From: Pseudoalteromonas galatheae
GTDB taxonomy: Bacteria > Pseudomonadota > Gammaproteobacteria > Enterobacterales > Alteromonadaceae
DNA length: 64,000 nucleotides
Reading direction: 5' to 3'
Assembly (NCBI RefSeq): GCF_005886105.2
Contig: NZ_PNCO02000002.1
Coordinates: 248,001-312,000, forward strand
Position numbers and translations under genes: made by a program. Positions 26,857 to 36,128 of this stretch are shown piece after piece; position 1 is the stretch's first letter; each line of letters opens with the position of its first letter. The notes under the pieces are model-generated. The model saw only the letters and a program-made list of their open reading frames with translations. It had not been told where the DNA came from and made no database searches.

Positions 26857-29325
26857 TTAGTTAGTTACTGCTTTCCATACCGCAGCAGTTCCAGGTTCCT
26901 CGCCTCGAGTCCACCATTTTGCTTCAAAGACATTACCATTGTGAATTACACGGTCACCACCAACATATACGGTAGAGCGATCCCAAGTCGGGTATTGGGC
27001 GCCACCGTCTTTAATTGTGACATTGAATGTTGTATCTACAGCGTTAACCCCGTCTGATACGGTAACTGTGACTGGCACGGTTGTGTCGGCAGTGACATTT
27101 GCAGCAGTAATAGTGGCTGAGCTACCATTTGCTACAACGCTCAGTTCGGCTGGTGCATTCCAGCTATAGCTAAGTGCTGCGCCTTCAGGGTCAGTAGCTG
27201 ATACATTGACAGTAGCCGAGGCTCCTTCGTTAACCGTAATATCTGAAACCGGTGTAACGACTGGCGCTGCATTTGCACCTTCTGGGTTTACAACTACAGC
27301 GACTGTTTTGGTTGTTGACAATGCGCCGTCATTCACCGTTACAGTCAAGTCATAGCTTGTCTGCTGAGTGACAGATGGAGCAGTTACAGCGACAGCTGCG
27401 GTGTTGTTAGCAGATAAAGCCAAACCAGGCGCAGCAACCCATGAGTAGGTTAGTGGATCATTGTCTAAATCGCTTGCTTGCGCATCAACATTCACAACCT
27501 GACCTGAGGTCACATTGATTGGTCCAGAAACGCCGATAGAAGGAGCACGATTAGGGATCTCACCCGCTGTAAGGCCATCATACATCGCATTTAGAATGTC
27601 GCCATTATCAGCGTCAATTTCCCAAGCAAATAAACCAGCCAGTTGATGAGTGTTCGCATACTGGCCTTTTGCGATAACGCTGCGTGGGCTATCGTAAGTG
27701 ATGAGTTTACCGTTACTTCTGTTCCAAACATATGCTGCTTGTGCTTGCTCATCGTAGCCTACTTCATAACCATTAACGCCTGAACCACCTTGGCCTACAG
27801 CGTTTGCTGCAATAGCCTTGTAATCCATAATACCCGGCTCCCAAACGCCCTCACTTGTAGAACCAGTCAACGGCCCATTGCCCGGCGCTGTCATTGGATT
27901 GCCTGGAATGGTCGCATTTGCATCAAGCACACCTTCCCAGCCGCGACCGTACATTGCAACGCCCATAACGAGCTTAGAGGGCTGTACACCTTGTTGAAGT
28001 AATAACTGAATTGCATGGTCGCCAGTGTATGCAGGGCCTTTGCGTGGCACTCCATTGTCATCAACACCTGTACCGTTACATTCATCTGTACTTAGATGAG
28101 AGCCACAATAGATACCAGTCTGATGACCCGTTTCATTGTTCCAAGCGCCATAGAAGTCATAGGTCATCGCAAAGATATAGTCCATATACTGCTGAGCAGC
28201 TTGGTAATCTACATCTTCAATCTTGTCGTAACCTGCACCTATTGCAGAAGTCAGCTCATATTGACGGCCAGTTTCAGCTTCTAATTCATCTAGCATTGCA
28301 CGAAGTTCTTGCATTAGCGCCACATATGCTGGACCGTCGTTAACTGGATCGCCCAAATCTGGGTTTGGACCATCACCGCCGGGAAATTCCCAATCGATAT
28401 CTACACCGTCATAGAACTTCCAAGTTTTAAGAAATTGTTTTACTGACGCGACGAAAGTGTCGCGGTTTGCTTTATTTGTAAAGCCATGGAACGGATCTGA
28501 TAGCGTCCACCCCCCTACCGAAGGGAGAATTTTAAGATCTGGATAACGTTGTTTTAGTGCCATCAATTGAGAATAAACACCGCGAATAGGATCTTTTGCA
28601 TCCACCCCTGGCATAGATTTTTGGACGGCTGCCCAAGGGTCATGAATGACGACTTCATAATCTTGAGAGTCAGCACATGCAGTTTGTAGCGCTCTCCAAC
28701 TATTACCATTTTCAATGGATTTGAGTGATTCGTTAGGACCACAAATAGGAATAAAGCCATATAAAATGTGAGATAAGTTATGCGCTGGGATCTTAGTTAC
28801 GTCGTAGTCACGACCATAAATGCCCCATTCAACGAAATATGCACCCGTTACCCGGCCTGGAATTGTCCCGTTATTGCGGTTGTTAGGATCTACATTCATA
28901 GGAAGTGGCGCGAGATGTGCACCGTCTGTGTCGGCAATGACGATTTCTTTCCCTGCGCTTCTTGCACATACAGTACCTTCACATAGCTCTAAATAAAGCT
29001 GATGGCGACCGGATTTAGTATAGGGAAATTGTACTACGCCACTTTTAGTACCAGCTGCAAGCGTACCTTGGTTAACGAGCTGGTCATCAAAATATACTTT
29101 ATAATTGTCGCCGCCAGAGCCACTCCATGCATTCCATTTGATGCTGATATTGACAACTTCTTTGGCTTTAACCAGTTGTTTGTATGAGCCTAGCCCATCA
29201 ACGTTAACCTCAACGAACGAATACTGTTGTGGCTGCCAGTCTAGCGTTGGTGTGGAAGGAGCGGCAAGTGCTCCGCCACTCAGTAAGGCAAGTCCTATAT
29301 AGCTGGTGATTTTGTTAAGTTTCAT
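26857..29325 (-). CDS. Secreted GH18 chitinase, ChiA-like, with C-terminal CBM5/12
   Basis: About 822 aa. Signal peptide (MKLNKITSYIGLALLSGGAL), then a ChiA-type N-terminal fibronectin-like domain (about 25-135), then the GH18 barrel (about 160-570) with catalytic DxxDxDxE motif YDGVDIDWEFPGG. Two Ig/cadherin-like domains (about 580-760) contain the repeated phrase SYSWNAP or TYSWVAAP, and a CBM5/12 at the end contains NVFEAKWWTRGEEPG. It should act as an extracellular chitinase. The start at 29325 follows AAGGTTGAAG; the longer frame lacks a signal at its N-terminus. It is the last gene of the three-gene operon. Confidence 0.95.
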   Translation of the reverse strand: MKLNKITSYIGLALLSGGALAAPSTPTLDWQPQQYSFVEVNVDGLGSYKQLVKAKEVVNISIKWNAWSGSGGDNYKVYFDDQLVNQGTLAAGTKSGVVQFPYTKSGRHQLYLELCEGTVCARSAGKEIVIADTDGAHLAPLPMNVDPNNRNNGTIPGRVTGAYFVEWGIYGRDYDVTKIPAHNLSHILYGFIPICGPNESLKSIENGNSWRALQTACADSQDYEVVIHDPWAAVQKSMPGVDAKDPIRGVYSQLMALKQRYPDLKILPSVGGWTLSDPFHGFTNKANRDTFVASVKQFLKTWKFYDGVDIDWEFPGGDGPNPDLGDPVNDGPAYVALMQELRAMLDELEAETGRQYELTSAIGAGYDKIEDVDYQAAQQYMDYIFAMTYDFYGAWNNETGHQTGIYCGSHLSTDECNGTGVDDNGVPRKGPAYTGDHAIQLLLQQGVQPSKLVMGVAMYGRGWEGVLDANATIPGNPMTAPGNGPLTGSTSEGVWEPGIMDYKAIAANAVGQGGSGVNGYEVGYDEQAQAAYVWNRSNGKLITYDSPRSVIAKGQYANTHQLAGLFAWEIDADNGDILNAMYDGLTAGEIPNRAPSIGVSGPINVTSGQVVNVDAQASDLDNDPLTYSWVAAPGLALSANNTAAVAVTAPSVTQQTSYDLTVTVNDGALSTTKTVAVVVNPEGANAAPVVTPVSDITVNEGASATVNVSATDPEGAALSYSWNAPAELSVVANGSSATITAANVTADTTVPVTVTVSDGVNAVDTTFNVTIKDGGAQYPTWDRSTVYVGGDRVIHNGNVFEAKWWTRGEEPGTAAVWKAVTN

Positions 29326-29377
29326 ATCTTCAACCTTATTGTAGTTACATGTTGTACCCAATTAATTTGGGTTTTCT

Positions 29378-30805
29378 TTAAATTGCTTTCCAAACATCGG
29401 ACGTGCCGGGTTCTTCTCCTTGCGTCCACCACTTGGCTTCATATACTTTTTGTTTATGCGTTACTCTGTCGCCTGCGACATAAGTAGTTGTGCTACTCCA
29501 AGCTGGGTATTGGTTATTGGTGCTATCTTGAACGGTAATTTTGAAACTTACGGTCGTGCTTGCTTTGCCATCGGTGACATTAAGTTCAGCCTGAAAGGTT
29601 TGATCAGCGGTAACTTCAGGTGTTGAGATGGTAATGGTGTCACCTTCGCCACTAAAGCTAAGTGGTGCAGGAATGCTCCAAATGAACGATAGTGGATCAT
29701 TTTGGTCGTCAAATGCATGTGCATGCACGGTCACTTGGCTGTTTTCTGAGATAATTTGGTTAGAAATTGGGTTCACCGTAGGGGCCGTGTTGTCGCCGCC
29801 TTTTACGATGCTAAGATTGCTAGTGTAGGCTACACTTGGCAAAAATACTTCGTTTGCCAATAAGGCGTTAGGATCAAATACGATTGAGCCATCCGCTTGC
29901 TTAATACCAATGTTGACCTTATTACCGTAGTTGCTATTAAGATAAAGAGCTAACTCAGCTTGCCATCTTGATACATTAGTGGAGGTTACATTCAGGTGAT
30001 GGCTAATTAATTCGTTGCCAGATTGGTCAAATGTCCTAAACCACACACTATCGCCGGCTTTAGCATCTTGGCCTTGTTTTACGAAATAGCCGCTGCTCAC
30101 CCATTCTGGTGGTGCCCCCGTTGGGGTTATTGTGATATCAGAGCAGTTATAAAATCCCTCTCCTGCGACATCAAACCGTTGCCAACGGGTATATAATACA
30201 GCATTGCCCTCTCGGCCTTGCGGTATATCTATTTCCATTTTATAGAAGCGCTTACCTTCAGGATCCACGACGAAATCAATATTGCCAAATTCATTAATAA
30301 GCTCTAAATCATTCCAAGTCAGTGGAGATGTATCACCATCATAGTTCGGCTTTGACAGGAAAAACTGCCAAAAGCTGGGGTTATGGGGGGTTGTAGCTCT
30401 AAAGCTAATGGCAAGTTTATTTTGGGCGTTTGGCTCTACAACTGTGCGCTGCCAGTGCGGTGAGACAACACTCATGCCACTTTTGTTCGGGTCGCCAGCT
30501 GAGCAAAGCGTACCATCGGGAATATTTGCTTTTACCGCCTCTAGATTATTGTAGTCAGCGGTATTGGTTGAAAACTCATGCTCTTGCACAAACTGAAAAT
30601 GGCCTGAGTCTAGAAAAGCTGCTCGGCACGCTAGGTTTGGGATATTTGAACCATCATCTGGCCACCAATAACCTCCTTGCGCTTGACAGATAGCTTGCCT
30701 TGCTTTGGGAAAGTCCATAAAACCATGAGCTGAAACTGCGTTTGAAAGCAAAGCCGAGGTTACGCCAAAAAGACCAAGCGCATATTTACGGTATAAACTA
30801 TTCAT
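29378..30805 (-). CDS. AA10 lytic polysaccharide monooxygenase with CBM5/12
   Basis: About 475 aa. The signal peptide ends SNAVSA and cleavage exposes the essential N-terminal histidine (HGFMDFPKARQAICQAQGGY), the first ligand of the copper histidine brace. The AA10 domain runs to about residue 215 (second brace region near SPHWQRTVVEP, family NPSFWQFFLSKP). A GbpA-like middle domain, an Ig-like domain with LSFIWSIPAP and a C-terminal CBM5/12 (KVYEAKWWTQGEEPG) follow. It cleaves crystalline chitin oxidatively and so helps the chitinases on either side. The start is set at 30805 by AAAGGCG. Confidence 0.95.
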   Translation of the reverse strand: MNSLYRKYALGLFGVTSALLSNAVSAHGFMDFPKARQAICQAQGGYWWPDDGSNIPNLACRAAFLDSGHFQFVQEHEFSTNTADYNNLEAVKANIPDGTLCSAGDPNKSGMSVVSPHWQRTVVEPNAQNKLAISFRATTPHNPSFWQFFLSKPNYDGDTSPLTWNDLELINEFGNIDFVVDPEGKRFYKMEIDIPQGREGNAVLYTRWQRFDVAGEGFYNCSDITITPTGAPPEWVSSGYFVKQGQDAKAGDSVWFRTFDQSGNELISHHLNVTSTNVSRWQAELALYLNSNYGNKVNIGIKQADGSIVFDPNALLANEVFLPSVAYTSNLSIVKGGDNTAPTVNPISNQIISENSQVTVHAHAFDDQNDPLSFIWSIPAPLSFSGEGDTITISTPEVTADQTFQAELNVTDGKASTTVSFKITVQDSTNNQYPAWSSTTTYVAGDRVTHKQKVYEAKWWTQGEEPGTSDVWKAI

Positions 30806-30852
30806 GCTTATTCGCCTTTCATAAAGGGGGAGCAAAGCTCCCCATTAACTAT

Positions 30853-33800
30853 TTACAAATTGCAAACCTTGGTATAGTCGCTGCTGACTGATGGCTGCTT
30901 ATTGCTCCACCACTTCGCTTCATACACCGCGTTTCCTTCAACAATTAAATCACCTTGAGCAGCATGTGTACCTTGTGGCAAATTAGGGTAAACCACAATT
31001 TGACTGATAGGTGTGCCTTTACAGCTAGTTACCGGATCGGTAGGTCCTGTGCCAGGTGCTGCGACCGGTAGGTCGTTATATTCGCTGGTGAATGCATAAC
31101 GGTTTCCGTCTTTCTCAACTACAAAGTTAACGGGGCCAGAAATAGGCATGTAATACATGACTTGGGCATTGATGGTTTCGCCTGGAGCAAAAGACTTAGG
31201 CGTACCACCCCACTCATTCACAAGCGTGATTGAGAATCGATGGAATTCATTTTCGAAGCCGCCAATATTATTACCCGCAGCATTTGAGCCATTTACGTCC
31301 ACTGCCATGCCTAGCTTTTCTTGTGCATTCCAGTTCGATTTAAAAATTGCCGATGTTGCAACAGGAACATCAAACGAAATTTTCGCGCCACTCAAATCTA
31401 TCGCTGAGTTGTTGGTAAAGGCAAAAGTTGGTGCAATCGGATAGTTAGCATCTCCTGCTGGAAAATCCTTCGCTACGAAGGTTACATCAACAGCTGACGC
31501 TGGTTTTACAAAGCTCTTATTTCCTTGTTTTACAGAGTAAGGCGTGCCACTTTGGTTAAACTTGTTGTAGGCTAAGGTTGTTAGCGATGAACCCATAAAG
31601 TATTCATTCTTGCTAGCATCATAATCAAAGTCACCTGCAAGCTCCCAGAACATGATACCGCCTAGTTCTTGGTTGATGACATAGTCGACTTTGGCGGCCA
31701 TTGATTCTTCATCTTCAATAGATAGAAAAACATTCTTGGTGGCGTTCCAGAGCCAAGGAGCAACGGCAACAGAATCGTAATGGCGCGTATAGCTGCCATT
31801 AATTTGATGCTCAGGGTTATTAACTGGGTCTAGTCCATAATCACTTAGGTAACTACCTAGCACGCCATTTTGAAGGTTTTTAACATGCCAAAGTGGGTTC
31901 GAACCTGCCGGTACTTCTAAGCCAACGTCGTTCTTGTCGTGCCACAAGTTATCGATACCTACTGCACCATTACCGCACTTGTTCTTTTCGCCGCTGCCAG
32001 TTCCTGGAGGGCAATCAGCTTGGTTAGGCAATGCAGCCTGTCCCCATAAACCATTTGTACCGCCCGTAACATCTCTAAAACCCCGAGTATAATAAGGGAT
32101 GCCAATGTTGATCCGTCCTGCAGAGACAGAGCCTCTGAAATATTTGACCGCCCAATCAGTGTTAAGGTAACCAATTCCTTCAAATTCTTTGGTGCCATAT
32201 ACATTCCACTGCTTAAGTTCTGAATCTTCGCCAGTGTCGAATAGCGATGCGTTATGACCAACGTGCTGGTTCCACGCTCCGTGTAAGTCATAAGACATGA
32301 TATTGACATAGTCTAGATACTTGGTGACTTGGAATGTCTCCATACCACGTAGAAGGTAACCAGAAGAAGGTGATGCAATCGTTAGTAAGTAGTGAGTATT
32401 GTCTTGTTGGCCTGCTTGGTCTAATGCTTCTCTCAGTTTTTTCATTAATACTTGATAAGAAGCATTCAATGCTGCTCTACGCGGGTTAGATATTGCAAAA
32501 TCATCGGGATGACCAGAGTCATTCATTGAAGATGGGTATTCATAGTCGATATCGACACCATCAAAGTTGTATTTACGGATAAATTCAACGGAACTTGCTA
32601 CAAACGCATCAATACCTGCATGATTCACGCTTCCATCTGCATTGGTAGTCATCGTATAGAAGCCACCGCTGGCGACACGCTTACCTGTTTCGTCAAAGTA
32701 GCCACCAGTTTCTGCCCAGCCGCCTACGGAGATCAAAGTTTTCACATCAGGGTGCTGTTTCTTGAATTTGTTCAGTAAGTTAAAGTGGCCGGTATAAGGA
32801 AGAGATGGATCCATTTCTGCCCCAGCAACACCTGGCCATGTCATATTCGTTGCAGGATTGTTAGGTGCAGTTGGGTTCCCTATTGATACCTTGTTATTGG
32901 CATCAACGTGCGCGAAAGCGTAATTGATGTGGGTGATCTTATCCCATGGAATATCATCAACTAAATAGCTAGGCTGACCATTCTTACCCGTTCTCCAGCT
33001 AGTAAAGTACCCTATGACACGTCTTGGGTGATCGCTTCCCATTTTTTCACGGCCGTTTTCATCGTAAATATCACAATAGTTAGGCGAAGTGTTGGGGGTC
33101 TGGTAAAGGCCATGTGGAACACAGCTGTTTGCAACTGGAGGTGTTTCAATCACACTTGCATTAAGTATGCTCTCAGCCGTTGCACCGGTATTATCTTCAA
33201 CAATAAGCTTTAATGTTACCGCACCAAGTTGTGTTGGTGTCCAAGTGTGCTGAGCTGGTGTTGTTGTACTTTCAAATGCGATTTGGTCGTTAATAAGCAG
33301 CGTTAGTTTTGCTATTGAGCCGTCAGGATCCGAGCCATCAAGAACGATATCTACAGGTTGATCAATAACTAGATCACTACCTCCACCGAACGAAAGGTTT
33401 GCTGTAGGTAACTGATTTCCTGTCGTATTAACGATAACATTTGTTGTTAACGTGTTGGACACTGCTTGCTTATCATCTGTTGCAACAACAGAAATTGCGT
33501 GAGTTCCGGCGATTGCCGCCCAATTAAAGGAAAAGCTATCACCCGTTGCTGTTGTATCAATACCGACTGACATGCCATCTACAAAAAATTCTACCTGAGT
33601 TACTTCGCCATCTGTGTCTGTTGCATTTACAGAAATGGCAACGCTGTCATTTTCATTAAAAGAGGTCCCGTCAACTGGCAGTAAATTCTGTATTAAAGGT
33701 GGATTGTTGGTGACAACGCTGTCACAGTCACCCAATTTTTTCCAATCATCCCACGGACCAGAGTGTGTAATCGGATCGGCTTGTGTCCACCATTTTGCTT

Positions 33801-33966
33801 CAAAAGCTTGTTGCGATTTTTGTACCTGAGCGCCTCCATTGTAAGTAGAGTTTTGTGACCATTCTGGTAGGCCATCACAGTTGTAAGCATATGAGTTTGC
33901 GCAAAAAATAGCTCCAATGAACGCAGCCATTTGCGATAGTTTAAGGGTCTTTACATGTTGTTTCAT
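30853..33966 (-). CDS. Large secreted GH18 chitinase with CBM5/12 at both ends
   Basis: About 1037 aa. Signal peptide (ending ANSYA), an N-terminal CBM5/12 (QAFEAKWWTQADP, about 50), two Ig-like domains (about 85-270, with VEFFVDGMSVGIDTTATGDS), a GH18 barrel (about 310-830) with FDGVDIDYEYPSS and YVNIMSYDLHGAWNQHVGHN, a beta-sandwich domain (about 850-980) and a terminal CBM5/12-like module (AVYEAKWWSNKQP). The double binding modules suggest tight attachment to chitin particles. It is the first gene of the chitin operon; the start at 33966 is set by GGAG. A perfect palindrome lies about 100 bp upstream. Confidence 0.94.
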   Translation of the reverse strand: MKQHVKTLKLSQMAAFIGAIFCANSYAYNCDGLPEWSQNSTYNGGAQVQKSQQAFEAKWWTQADPITHSGPWDDWKKLGDCDSVVTNNPPLIQNLLPVDGTSFNENDSVAISVNATDTDGEVTQVEFFVDGMSVGIDTTATGDSFSFNWAAIAGTHAISVVATDDKQAVSNTLTTNVIVNTTGNQLPTANLSFGGGSDLVIDQPVDIVLDGSDPDGSIAKLTLLINDQIAFESTTTPAQHTWTPTQLGAVTLKLIVEDNTGATAESILNASVIETPPVANSCVPHGLYQTPNTSPNYCDIYDENGREKMGSDHPRRVIGYFTSWRTGKNGQPSYLVDDIPWDKITHINYAFAHVDANNKVSIGNPTAPNNPATNMTWPGVAGAEMDPSLPYTGHFNLLNKFKKQHPDVKTLISVGGWAETGGYFDETGKRVASGGFYTMTTNADGSVNHAGIDAFVASSVEFIRKYNFDGVDIDYEYPSSMNDSGHPDDFAISNPRRAALNASYQVLMKKLREALDQAGQQDNTHYLLTIASPSSGYLLRGMETFQVTKYLDYVNIMSYDLHGAWNQHVGHNASLFDTGEDSELKQWNVYGTKEFEGIGYLNTDWAVKYFRGSVSAGRINIGIPYYTRGFRDVTGGTNGLWGQAALPNQADCPPGTGSGEKNKCGNGAVGIDNLWHDKNDVGLEVPAGSNPLWHVKNLQNGVLGSYLSDYGLDPVNNPEHQINGSYTRHYDSVAVAPWLWNATKNVFLSIEDEESMAAKVDYVINQELGGIMFWELAGDFDYDASKNEYFMGSSLTTLAYNKFNQSGTPYSVKQGNKSFVKPASAVDVTFVAKDFPAGDANYPIAPTFAFTNNSAIDLSGAKISFDVPVATSAIFKSNWNAQEKLGMAVDVNGSNAAGNNIGGFENEFHRFSITLVNEWGGTPKSFAPGETINAQVMYYMPISGPVNFVVEKDGNRYAFTSEYNDLPVAAPGTGPTDPVTSCKGTPISQIVVYPNLPQGTHAAQGDLIVEGNAVYEAKWWSNKQPSVSSDYTKVCNL

Positions 33967-34369
33967 AGTTTGGTTCTCCAACCATTTATTGTATTTGGTT
34001 AACAATAACACCATAAAGCTAACACATAAAATTAATATGGCAACAACAAATTTCGGTTTAAGTTTACGTTTACGTAAACGTTGTTTTCATCCTTTTTTCA
34101 TTAAACTGTAACACTAACACTATGAAAAATATGCTTAGTTTCGTCTTGATAAGGCACATAAATTAAATTTGTAATTATTTAAAATTAAGTGATAGTTACC
34201 ATTAAGATTTACCAAAAAGCATGTAAGTAACAGTTTGTTTTAGCGGTATATATTAAAAAGATATTAACAAGTCCAAAGTGTAATATAACTTATGAAACAC
34301 TTACTCCCTTTCTTGTCGTCGTTTCCTTTTTGAACTAGATTTAACTTAATTCGTTTAGGAGAATGAACT
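33967..34369. other. Divergent promoter region between chitin operon and response-regulator gene
   Basis: About 400 bp, AT-rich, with no ORF having a ribosome site. It holds the palindrome at 34066 and must contain promoters for both the chitin operon and the HD-GYP-like regulator gene. Confidence 0.6.
34066..34081. promoter_or_regulatory. Perfect 16-bp palindrome, LacI-type operator candidate of the chitin operon
   Basis: ACGTTTACGTAAACGT is a perfect inverted repeat with central CG, as in LacI-family operators. It lies 100 bp upstream of the first chitinase start. The cognate regulator is not in the window. Confidence 0.6.
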
Positions 34370-35692
34370 TTGGAATTTGACGAGCAATCGACGACTGCAG
34401 GTGAAGCAATACGTATACTTTGTCTTGATGATGAAACGAACGTGATCCGTTCGCTCAATCGATTATTTCGTCAAAATGGAATACACGCAGAGCTCTGCAA
34501 TGATCCACAACAAGCCTTGTCACTTGTGCGAGCATCCTCTTTTGAGGTTGTTATTAGTGATATGCGGATGCCCGAAATGGATGGTGCTACTTTCTTACAC
34601 GAGGTGAAGAGTATTTGCCCAGATACACAAAGGATATTACTTACCGGATATTCTGATCTCTCATCAACAATTAAAGCGATTAACGAAAGTGGGATCCATG
34701 CATACATTCAAAAGCCTTGGGATAACGATATACTCGTACATACGGTAAGAGAGTGTTCAGAGAAATACAGATTAAAAAGATTAAATAAGAAGCTTAATAA
34801 AGAGATAGTACAAAAAAATGAGCAACTAACAGAACTAAATGAAAACCTGGAAGGATTAGTACAAAAACGGACAGCGCAGATCCGTAAAGTATTAAGTCAA
34901 TTAGAGCAAGCTAACCAAAAAGAACGTAAAGAACATCGAGCGACCGTAGAGTTGCTATATAATTTTCTGAATGCGAATCCTTTTATTGATGGGAAAAAAG
35001 CAAAAAATATAGCCAAGTTATGTAGAATCATAGCCAAGAAGTTAGCGCTCTCAAATGAAGTAGCTGAAACGGCCATGATGTCGGGATATTTAGCTGAAGT
35101 TGGCTTACTTGCTATGGATCCTGAAATTTATAAATCACCAATAAGAAAGCTAAGCGAAGCACAAAAGAAAATCTATTATACACACCCTTCCATTGCACAG
35201 CTTATGTTGATGCCGGCGCAGCACTTATCTGATGTAGCTGAAGCGATTTATCATCAGTTTGAAAAGTTCAATGGCCAAGGTATCCCTAAAGGGCTTAAAG
35301 GTAAAGAAATTCCTTTGGGCTCACAAATACTTGCAGTCGCTAGAGATTATTATGACAATTTATATAGCACGAATGGTTCTGATAACGAGAGAGCTGATTT
35401 AGCACTAGACCTTATTCGAACCTATAGGGGAAGCTTTTATTCCCCTGAAATTGTTGATATTTTGGAGCAAGCAGTAAATAACAACGAGTTAGGCCAAGAT
35501 CAAGTCGGCTCGGTTGATATCTTGACCACCGAAAAGCTCAAACCTGGCTTGACATTGGGCTTAGCACTTCACAGCAATCAAGGAATTTTATTATTACCAA
35601 AAGGGCACACCTTTACCGATAAGTCTATTGAAAAACTTAAGCAGCTTGAAGCGCAGCGTCCAATACCTTTTCGAATTATGATTAAGCGATAA
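34370..35692 (+). CDS. Response regulator with degenerate HD-GYP output domain
   Basis: A 440-aa cytoplasmic protein. The receiver domain (about 12-130) has DD, the phospho-acceptor region VVISDMRMPEMDG, T in LLTGYSD and K in IQKPWD. A coiled coil (about 135-195) follows, then an HD-GYP-like domain (about 200-380). The metal-binding HD is replaced (SGYLAEVGLLAM where HD is expected) and GYP reads GIP (KFNGQGIPKG), so c-di-GMP hydrolysis is doubtful. The start is TTG, supported by AGGAG eight bases upstream; a nearby ATG runs into a stop. It is divergent from the chitin operon; any regulatory link is inference. Confidence 0.88.
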   Translation: MEFDEQSTTAGEAIRILCLDDETNVIRSLNRLFRQNGIHAELCNDPQQALSLVRASSFEVVISDMRMPEMDGATFLHEVKSICPDTQRILLTGYSDLSSTIKAINESGIHAYIQKPWDNDILVHTVRECSEKYRLKRLNKKLNKEIVQKNEQLTELNENLEGLVQKRTAQIRKVLSQLEQANQKERKEHRATVELLYNFLNANPFIDGKKAKNIAKLCRIIAKKLALSNEVAETAMMSGYLAEVGLLAMDPEIYKSPIRKLSEAQKKIYYTHPSIAQLMLMPAQHLSDVAEAIYHQFEKFNGQGIPKGLKGKEIPLGSQILAVARDYYDNLYSTNGSDNERADLALDLIRTYRGSFYSPEIVDILEQAVNNNELGQDQVGSVDILTTEKLKPGLTLGLALHSNQGILLLPKGHTFTDKSIEKLKQLEAQRPIPFRIMIKR

Positions 35693-35798
35693 TTATATGC
35701 TTACTGGTGAGAGCTTTATTAAATACTTGTTTACTGACAGTGTTTAGATGATAGCCAATATAGCTTTCTCGGATGTTAACACGAATGAACTGCTAAAC

Positions 35799-36011
35799 TA
35801 TATCAATGAGTCTTAATACTTGGTCAATTTGTAGGAGCAAACCTGACGCTTACAGCTTTAAAGGTTTCTAATTTAGAACAACTAAATAGCAATAATTTCG
35901 CCTTGCTTACATTGATGTGAGTACCTAGGAAATAGCAGCCTGCGATAGCGGTGTTGTCGACAAGATTTTCTCGCCTCAAAATAGATCACTTAATTTTAAG
36001 CTAATTGGTAT
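35799..36011 (-). repeat. Dispersed intergenic repeat, left copy (about 213 bp)
   Basis: Its reverse complement aligns over its whole length with 47695-47909: both start ATACCAATTA, continue AAGTGATCT then TTTTGAGGCGA and AAAATCTTGTCGA, and end near AAGTAT and AAGACT. One end resembles the reverse complement of the other (ATACCAA against TTGGTAT in the right copy), so it is MITE-like. A Ter site lies 25 bp beyond its ATACCAATTA end. It is non-coding. Confidence 0.75.
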
Positions 36012-36036
36012 TATAGTGGCTCCTTTCAGTATGAGG

Positions 36037-36049
36037 GAACACATCATAC
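36037..36049 (-). promoter_or_regulatory. Ter site 1 (outlying), blocks leftward forks
   Basis: Perfect copy of GAACACATCATAC. It has the same orientation as the array near tus and lies about 10 kb away, next to the left copy of the dispersed repeat. It would be a back-up arrest site. Confidence 0.75.
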
Positions 36050-36095
36050 ATAAAGTCATATTAAGCCAATATTGGCTTTAGTTAAAATTAATTAT

Positions 36096-36118
36096 AAAAA
36101 AGCCCAGTAAACTGGGCA
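36096..36118 (-). terminator. Intrinsic terminator after ydiJ
   Basis: Stem GCCCAGT/ACTGGGC (36102-36108 with 36111-36117), followed on the minus strand by six Ts. Confidence 0.85.
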
Positions 36119-36128
36119 TTCTTAGGAT

